64,000 bases of DNA from Cranoglanis bouderius. Taxonomy: Eukaryota; Chordata; Actinopteri; Siluriformes; Cranoglanididae. Both the position numbers and the translations under genes were made by a program. The first letter of the stretch is position 1; each line of letters starts with the position of its first letter. Below the pieces are notes generated by a model. That model saw only the letters and a list, made by a program, of their open reading frames with translations. It made no database searches and was not told where the DNA came from. The stretch lies in the NCBI GenBank assembly GCA_023630585.1, contig CM042544.1, forward strand, positions 24,838,256 through 24,902,255. Reading direction: 5' to 3'. This document shows positions 51,857 through 61,100 of this stretch, piece after piece.

Positions 51857-54800
51857 CAGCTTTTACAGCTTTGATATGAGTCCAAACCTTGGGGAATTTC
51901 ACATATTAGGATGCAGAGAACAGATGGTAATGACTTTTTTTCTGCAACACACAAACTTTTTGATCAAGATAATTGGACAACTTATACAAAGTTTTGCTTG
52001 GAGTTGGCTGACTTCAGTTTTAATATAAATTCCATTATAGTCAAGAACTCATTGGCTATTATTTATTTAACAGTGTGTTAGTTTCAATCATCCATAGTCT
52101 TAAATTAGAAATTTGTCATAGGCAAACAACAGCCTTCCAAAGCAAACAGAATGACAATATATTTATACAATATCCACCATCAGTATTAAAGAAATATTAT
52201 TTCCTCCTAAATAAGCCATGAATAAGGAATATATTATATGGTACTTAATTACAAATGTACATTATTCACAAAAGTAAAAGCCGATAGATTAATCAAAGTG
52301 TTTAGTTGAAGAGTTTATCAAAATTCTCACTTTGTGTTTTTATCAATGTAATTGAATGGTAATGGGTCACTACATTATATATAGGTACAGTGGTGCTTGG
52401 AAGTTTGTGAACCCTTTAGAATATTCTATATTTCTGCATAAATATTGTATAGATTTCCACACAAGTCCTAAAATTTGATAAAGAGAACCCAATTAAACAA
52501 ATTAGACAAAATAGTATACTTGATCATTTACTTAATGAGGAAAATGATCCAATATTACATACCTGTGAGTGGCAAAAGTATATGAACATTTGCTTTCAGT
52601 ATGTGGTGTGACCCCATTGTGCAGCAATAACTGCAACTAAATTTTTCTGGTAACTGTTGATCAGTCCTGCACATCGAGGAATTTTAGCCCATTCCTCAGT
52701 ACAGAACAGCTTCAACTCTGAGATGTTGGTGAGTTTCCTCACGTTTTTCCACAATATTTCTATTGGATTAAGGTCAGGACATTGCATTGATATGGACATT
52801 CCAAAACATTAACTTTATTCTTGTTTATAAAGTTAATTAACTTAGTTTATAGTTTATAAAACTAAAAAGTTTATTAAAAAAAAAAAGTTTATAAACTTTA
52901 TTAACTTTATTCTTTATTCTTCTTTGGTAGAATGATTTGTGTGCTTAGGTTCGTTGTCTTGCTGCATGACCCACTTTCTCTTGAGATTCAGTTTATGGAC
53001 AGATGTCCTCACATTTTCCTTTAGAATTCGATGGTATAATTCAGAATTCATTGTTCCATCAATGATGGCAAGCCATCCTGGCCCAGATGCAGCAAAACAG
53101 GCCCAAATCATGGTACACCTCCATGTTTCACAGATGGAATAAGATTTTTATGGTGGAATGCAGTGTTTTCCTTTCTCCAAACCTAATGCTTCTCATTTAA
53201 ACCAAAAAATTCTATTTTGGTCTCATCCGTCCACAAAACATTTTTCCAGTAGCCTTCTGGCTTGTCCACATGATCTTTAGCAAACTGCAGAAGGGCAGCA
53301 ATGTTCTTTTTGGAGAGCAGTGGCTTTCTCTTTGCAACAGTGCTATGCACACCAATGTTGTTCAGTGTTCACCTGATGGTGGACTCATGAACATTAACAT
53401 TAGCCAATATGAGAGAGGCCTTTAGTTGCTTAGAAGTTACACTGGGTTCCTTTGTGACCTTGCAGACTATTACACGTCTTGCTTTAGGAGTGATCTTTGT
53501 TGGCTGACTACTCCTGGGGAGGGTAACAATAGTCTTGAATTTCCTCCATTTGTACACAATCTGTCTGACTATGGATTGGTGGAGTCCAAACACTTTAGAG
53601 ATGGTTTTGTAACCTTTTTTAGTCTGATGAGCATCAACAACTCATTTTTGGAGGTCCTCAGAAATCTCCTTTTTTGTGTCATAATACACTTCCATAAACA
53701 TGTTGTGAAGATCAGACTGATAGATCCCTGTTCTTTAAATAAAACAGGGCCCTCACTCACACCTGATTGTAATCCCATTGATTGAAAAGATCTGACTCTA
53801 ATTTCACCTTCAAATTAACTGCTAATCCTAGAGGTTCACATACTTTTGCCACTCAGAAATATGTAATATTTAATCATTTCCTTTAATAAATAAATGACCA
53901 AGTATAATATGTTTGTCCCATTTGTTTAATTTGGTTCTCTTGGTCTACTTTTAGGACTTGTTTGAAAATCTGATGATGTTTTAGGTCATATTTATAAGGA
54001 AATATAAAACATTCTAAAGGGTTCACAAACTTTCAAGCACCACTGTATGTACTAATCATGGCTGATTGCATTATAAGCAAATTTATTTTATCCACAATAA
54101 ATAAAAAATATCCAAATATCCAAATATTTTATCCACCATGTGTGTTTCAAGTGGGTTGTATCCCAACATAATTAAACCTTGAGAGCTTTATCTGGAATAC
54201 ATGCTTCACATCAACTTTGTCAGCAATGTCAAAATGTATATAAATATTTTGGAAAATAAAAATTTAACACCTTATTTTATAGTTCCCATAACATTATTTA
54301 CTGCATTAGTCAACAATCTATAAACTTCAGCATTCATATGCTGTGGCTACTCTTGGCTGCAATGGGTGGAACACAGACACTCAGGAAGCAAAACTGGGGG
54401 AAAAATTGCTCTTTTACTAGGTGGAAGATGGGGGAAGGTGAGGGCATGAGGAATCGTGGTGCTGACAAGCAGGCTGAGAAAATACACAGACATAAGTGTC
54501 AGCATCAACACAATCCTTGCGCACCTCTCTATGCTGGTGTTGCCTTTTTATACTCTCCAATGAGTATACTCTCCTCTCATTGATGGGGCTCATTTATGTA
54601 GCCCCGCCCTGCAGCCATGTGCTAGCCTGCTTTTCTGAGGCTCCCCAGGACCTCCCCTAGATGGTAGAGGTGGCCCGACGTGGATGGCAACATCGTCCAG
54701 GTAGGCGGCTGCAAATGGCCTGTTTGGTTTTAGGACGATGTCCATCAGGCGTTGGAATGTTGCTGGTGCTCCATGGAGGCCAAAGGGGAGAACCCGGTAC

Positions 54801-57800
54801 TGCCAGTGGCCACTGGTGGTGCTGAACGCGGTTTTGGGTTTTGGGACCAAGGCACGCTCGTGGAGATCTGTGGGGAGAGTGGCAAAGGCAGACACCACTG
54901 GTGCGGGCTTGACCCATTTTTTTAATAAACTGACATGATATAGCTGGGTGTCTGCATGCTTACCGGGCTGTTGCAGTCAGTAGTTGACTGGACCCACCCT
55001 CTCGAGGACTGTGTACAGGCCTTGCCAGCAGGCCAAGAACTTGAATGCGGCGTTTGGGAGTAGGAGGAGCACTTGATTGCCTGGCTGGAACTCTGTGGGC
55101 TGGGCTGGTTGATTGTAGGCCCTTTGCTGGTCCCACAGTGCTGCCTCCATATGCTCCCGGACGATCGGTGTCACCCAGTCAATCCTTTCCTGCATATCTT
55201 GGACGTACTCCACCAGGGAGCGAAACAACGAGGGCTGTTCTTCCCAGGCCTCCCGGGCCACATCCAGCAGTCCTCAAGGGCGCCACTCGAAGAGAAGCTT
55301 GAAGGGGGTGAAGCCCATTGATGCTTGGGGTGTCTCTCGGACGGTGAGGAGCACAGAGGGCAGGAGAAGGTCCCAGTTCCTACCGTCTTCATCCACCACC
55401 CATCGCAGCATCCATTTTAGTGTCTGATTGAATCTCTCTATGAGGCCGTCTGTCTGGGGGTGGTAGATGGATGTCCTCAGGTGCTTTACTTGCAACAGCT
55501 GGCACAGATCAGCCATTAGCTTTGACATGAATGGTGTATCTTGGTCTGTTAGGATGTCCTTGGGTATCCCCACGTGGCTGAACAGAAGCATGAGTTCTTT
55601 TTTGATGTTGCGGGAGGTGGCTTTCTGCAGGGGTACCGCCTTGGGGTATTTGGTGGCATAGTACACGATGACCAAGATATACTCGTGACCACCTGCGGAC
55701 TTCGGCAGCGGCCCTGCGTGGCCCATGCCAATCCTCTCAAAGGGGATTGATGCCAATAATGGGGAGAGGAATAAGGGGGGCGGGAGCTGGTTTCCGGGTT
55801 CTGTCCGCTGGCACTGGGAGCACCTTCTGCAGAATGCTTTGACCTCAGCATCCATGCCAGGCCACAGGAACCTGTCCTTCAGTTTCTCTAGGGTGTTCTG
55901 GTCTCCCAGGTGACCCCCCCAGTGGGTGCAAGTGGGCCAGGTGCATCAGGAGCTGTGTCTTGGAGTGAGGGACAATGAGGAGGTTGCAAGTCTGTGCCCA
56001 ATGCTCCGTTCGGAAGTAGAGTAACCCCTTCTTCACCAGAAAATAGGCAGCGGGCAGTCTCTGCTCAGGGTTCTGGTTAATCCCCTCTATCTGTTGCACC
56101 TGGCCCCAACTGTGTTTCAGGCGGTCATCCTCCTTCTGTTCACACCCGAAATTTCCTTCCAGAGTGACCTGGTGAAACACGGAAGAGATAGGGTTAGTGT
56201 GTGTGTGTGTCTCACCTGAATTGACACTTCCCCGGGCGTCCCTTTCTCCTTGGGCCAGTTAGGCCTGCCAGACCCGTGGTTGGTGAGCTGGTGGCTTCCG
56301 TCGGCATCAGCCCTTGGTAGGTTGAGGGCGGGTGACTGTGGGGGACCCTGGCCAGTCTCGCCCAAGGAGTAGCGGAACGGGGAGCTCTGGGATGAGCCTG
56401 ATGAGGAGAGGCCAGTCTCCAGTGGAGGTTGAGACTTTGACCTGGGCCCTGGGGGACCTCTTTCTGTTCTCCTCTTCTCCTCTTCTCTCCAATTTCTAGG
56501 GTGGCTAGGGCACATTCAAGGCCTCCAGCATCTCTCTGAGAGAGTCGGCATCTCACATCCCGATGGCCTTGTGCTCTTCGGGCAGCAGGGCTCTCAGGAA
56601 CCGGTCCGTCACCACCCGTTCGACGACCTGGGAGACTGTGTGTCGGTATGGTTGGAGCCACCTCCTGGTGGTATGTAGCAGGTTTCCATTTGGACTTGCA
56701 GCCTCGATATCGTCCTCACTGTTGAGTCTGATGAGCAGGCGGTGGGCATCTCGGCAGGGGTCCAGGAGAGGGGCGGCAGCAGTAGAGCGAGACTTTTTAA
56801 GCTCCAGGAGCTCCTGGGTGGTGATCTGCAGGCTCTGTGCCAGCTCCTGGGTCACCACCTGCTGCTGGAGGTTGATCTCCAGCAGGTGTTGCAGCATGGA
56901 TACATGCAGGTTGTCCGGGAGGGTTCAGTGTTCATGGGATCAATTTGGGGGTCTGGGGCTGTGTTCACCACCTGCATTCTCCACCACTGTGGCTACTCTA
57001 GGCTGCAACGAGTGGAACATAGACACTCAGGAAGCAAAACTGGGAAAAAAGTACTCTTTTATTTTAATAGGTAGAAGAAGGGGGAAGGTGTGGGTGTGAG
57101 GAATCGTGGTGCTGGCTGTGTGGAGTGGTGACCAGGCTGAGGCAGGACCCAGGGAGCATGGCGCCGGCAGCAGATACCGGCCAAGGTGCAGCGTAGCCAG
57201 GGAGCATCTTCATCGGTGCTGTCATCTTCTGCGTGGGCAGAAGACATAAGCATCAACGCAATCCTTTATGCTGGTGTTGCCCTTTTATACTCTCCTGGCT
57301 TCTACAGGAGGGTGAAGAGAGGCGGCTCCTCTCATTGGTTGCCAGCCGTGTGTGTTTCTGCAGCCCGGCCCTGCAGCCATGTGCTCCTGTGCTGTCCACA
57401 GCAAAGGGGGTGCTGTCTCTTCAGCACCTGGGTGGCAGTCATGTGAGGAGCGTGTTGGTTTGTGTGCATGTGGGTTACATGCTCACCTTCACAATGCCAA
57501 AACTAATGTGAACAAATTAAGTTAACAAATGCATTAATTGACAATTATTCAAATGTTAACAAAATACACCTCTATTTGCTAAAGTTTACTTAATTTAGAC
57601 TAAAAATAAGTCCACAATGATGAAAAATTAAATTACAGAAGAGTGGCACAGTAGCACATCATAAAAAGCACTGGTTACTGATTATTTTAATGGATATTTT
57701 TATAAATGTCATTTTTAAATTTTATTATGTAAAATGCTTTAACTGATTTTGCTTCTTACCCATTATAATTCTTCATTTTATGTCAAAAATGTATTTTTAT

Positions 57801-58062
57801 AAATCAAATAGATATATTTATTCCCATGGGATTTGATTGTTTCTGATGTATATATGGGTGCATTTTGGCCTAACAAACAAACAAAAAAATCCTTAACTGC
57901 AAAACATGCTTGTACTGCATTTTGGAATGAAACTCTTCAGTTGTAGCTGAAAAGAGAAATGTGGCCTAGTATCAGCTTTTACATTCATACAGTATATGCA
58001 GCACCATATAATAGAGTGGCAGTTACTCAGCTGATAAAAAGCATGCAAATGGCAGATATATG

Positions 58063-58129
<67 letters not shown>

Positions 58130-61100
58130 AATGAAACCAACTGGATGGGACATAGAACAGCATTATAATCGATTTCTAAATTTATTCTGAGCAACATCAC
58201 ATAAAAAGCTCTCACTTTTCTCAGGCAGTGACAGCAATGGTTGTTCCCTAGGAACATCTGGATATTTTTTTCCCATTTCTGCTGAAGTGTAAAAATGCTG
58301 TGAAAGCTAGATTATGGTCATAGACAAAGACATGAGAAAAACTAAGGAAAATGAATCATTCAGCTCCCTGAGAGATTCTGAATGGCTGGACTATGCAGTC
58401 ATAAAGGGTAACAAATATCAAAATAGTAAAATGGTGAAGAGATATCATCATTAAGTCCTGACACAAATGAACTCCTCATGCTTTACAAAGCTCGCATTGT
58501 GTCATTTCTACATACAGAGTCATTTTACTGAAACCATCCTACTAAGATCATCAGTAACATTGTTGATGACATTATGAGCATGTTCATTTTCATTGCAGCA
58601 TTCTGTTCCTAATCAAGGATTTATACGACCCAAATAATGAGCTTCTGGCGAAGTATTACACGGCTATAAAGATTCAGGGCCCAGCCTATAAACTACATGA
58701 GTCTCCTTGTGTGTTCTGAAACAATCTGTGGAAGCATATGAAGGGAGGCAGAACTTGGGGGCTGTAACTGTTTACAGTGGATTTTTTTAATAATACTTTT
58801 GAAACTAGTTTGAATTGAAGAAAAAAAGAATAATAATAAAAAAAGTTTGCCCTCTTAAATATGTGGTTAGAGGCAAATTCAGTTTCGTGATGGCGTCTAT
58901 GCAAATAGTTTAATTGAGCACCCAAAGTGTGATTTGCTTAACCCTACCTTTGTGTAAACCCATTTCCACCATTTGAAGGCAAATTAATAATACTATTATT
59001 TTTACTATTAAAATTGTATCTCGGTGTCTCTTAAAATGAAAACATTTTTCAAAAGAATAACTTTTGCTATTAAAAAAAGGTTCCATTAACTGACTTTTAC
59101 TGCGTCAGTTAACATTAACAAACCATAAACTTTAGTATTAATAATCCATAAGTGATGATAGGAAAGTAACAAAGTAAGTTAGCACATGTATTAATTGACC
59201 TTTGTTGAAATGATAACAAAATACTTGTACAGACTAATGCTTATTCAAACCATGACTAAGAATAGGTCCACATAAATTAACAAAAAATTAATTACAAAAT
59301 GTTCATAAATGTTGATTAAGTTACTGAACTCTCATTTCCAGGTGTAAATGCTAGAACTTGCATTTCAGCTTCACTTCCAAATGTTTGCAAGTTAACCATA
59401 AACATGTTCATTACAGTGTTGTTCCATATTAGTTATTGTGGACATCATTTTACTCACTGATAGCATAAACATTAATGCAAGTGTTGATTATTTGGCCTAT
59501 TGTTTAAATACAAGTATTAGTTACTTGTTACATATGAACACAATGCACACAATGTCTAGATTTTTTTTTTTACACCAGTATAGATTTTGCTTTGTAAATC
59601 ACTCTCAACATGTCCACTAATTGTATGTAAAATTTATCAAATTGCACACACAAGTTACACTTTATTGTGGATTATGGCCATAATGTTTTAAAATCAAAGC
59701 TCATTAACCTAAAACTACAAATCAGTATTAAAGTGACAGAGCTGCAAAATATGGATTTTAATTATGTACAGCCGTGGCCAAAAGTTTTGAGAATGACACA
59801 AATATTAATTTTTACAAAGTCTGCTGCCTCAGTTTTTATGATGGCAATTTGCATATACTCCAGAATGTTATAAAGAGTGATCAGATGAATTGCAATTAAT
59901 TTCAAAGTCCCTCTTTGCCATGAAAATGAACTTAATCCCAAAAAACATGTCCACAGCATTTCAGCCCTTCCACAAAAGGACCAGCTGACATCATATCAGT
60001 GATTCTCTCATTAACACAGGTGAGAGTGTTAATGAGGACAAGGCTGGAGATCACTCTGTCATGCTGATTGAGTTAGAATAACAGACTGGAAGCTTTAAAA
60101 GGAGGGTGGTGCTTGAAATTATTGTTCTTCCTCTGTTAACTATGGTTACCTGCAAGGAAACACAACATCACAAAATCAACCATTTATCGGATCATCAAGA
60201 CCTTCAAGGAGAGAGGTTCAAATGTTTTGAAGAAGGCTTCAGGGCGCCCAAGAAAGTCCAGCAAGTGCCAGGACCGTCTCCTAAAGTTGATTCAGCTGCG
60301 GGATCGGGGCACCACCAGTGCAGAGCTTGCTCAGGAATGGCAGCAGGCAGGTGTGAGTGCGTCTGCACGCACAGTAAGGCGAAGACTTTTGGAGGATGGC
60401 CTGGTGTCAAGAAGGGCAGCAAAGAAGCCACTTATCTCCAGGAAAAACATCAGGGACAGACTGCTATTCTGCAAAAAGTACAGGGATTGGACTGCTGAGG
60501 ACTGGGGTAATGTCATTTTCTCTGATGAATCCCCTTTCCGATTGTTTGGGGCATCTGGAAAAAAGCTTGTCTGGAGAAGAAAAGGTGAGCGCTACCATCA
60601 GTCCTGTGTCATGCCAACAGTAAAGCATCCTGAGACCACTCATGTGTGGGGTTGCTTCTCAGCCAAGGGAGTAGGCTCACTCACAATTTGGCCTAAGAAC
60701 ACAGCCATGAATAAAGAATGGTACAAAAACATCCTCAGAGAGCAACTTCTCCCAAACATCCAAGAACAGTTTGGTGACGAACAATGCCTTTTCCAGCATG
60801 ATGGGGCACCTTGCCACAAGGCAAAAGTGATAACGAAGTGGCTCGGGGAACAAAACATCGACATTTTGGGTCCATGGCCAGGAAACTCCCCAGACCTTAA
60901 TCCCATTGAGAATTTGTGGTCAATCCTCAAGAGGCGGGTGGACAAACAAAAACCCACAAACTCTGACAAACTCCAAGCATTGATTATGCAAGAATGGGCT
61001 GCCATCAGTCAGGATGTGGCCCAGAGGTTGATTGACAGCATGCCAGGGCGAATTGCAGAGGTCTTGAAAAAGAAGGGTCAACACTGCAAATATTGACTCT

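Larger units (their letters stand above)
54342..57479 (-). mobile_element. Gypsy-class LTR retrotransposon, Gmr1-like order, degenerate
   Basis: Two related LTRs lie in the same orientation: 56988-57479 (5' LTR for the - strand, full) and 54342-54622 (3' LTR, truncated). On the - strand the order is LTR, Gag, a protease trace, integrase, reverse transcriptase fragment, LTR. Integrase before reverse transcriptase is unlike standard Gypsy but like the Gmr1 group described from fish. A TGGTGGAGAATGC primer-site-like sequence abuts the 5' LTR. A deletion fuses the reverse transcriptase to the middle of the 3' LTR. No clean target duplication was found. It lies in intron 9. Confidence 0.85.

Noticed and set aside
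51613..51954. Ser-Leu repeat protein on the - strand
   Set aside because: Caused by the (GA)n microsatellite.
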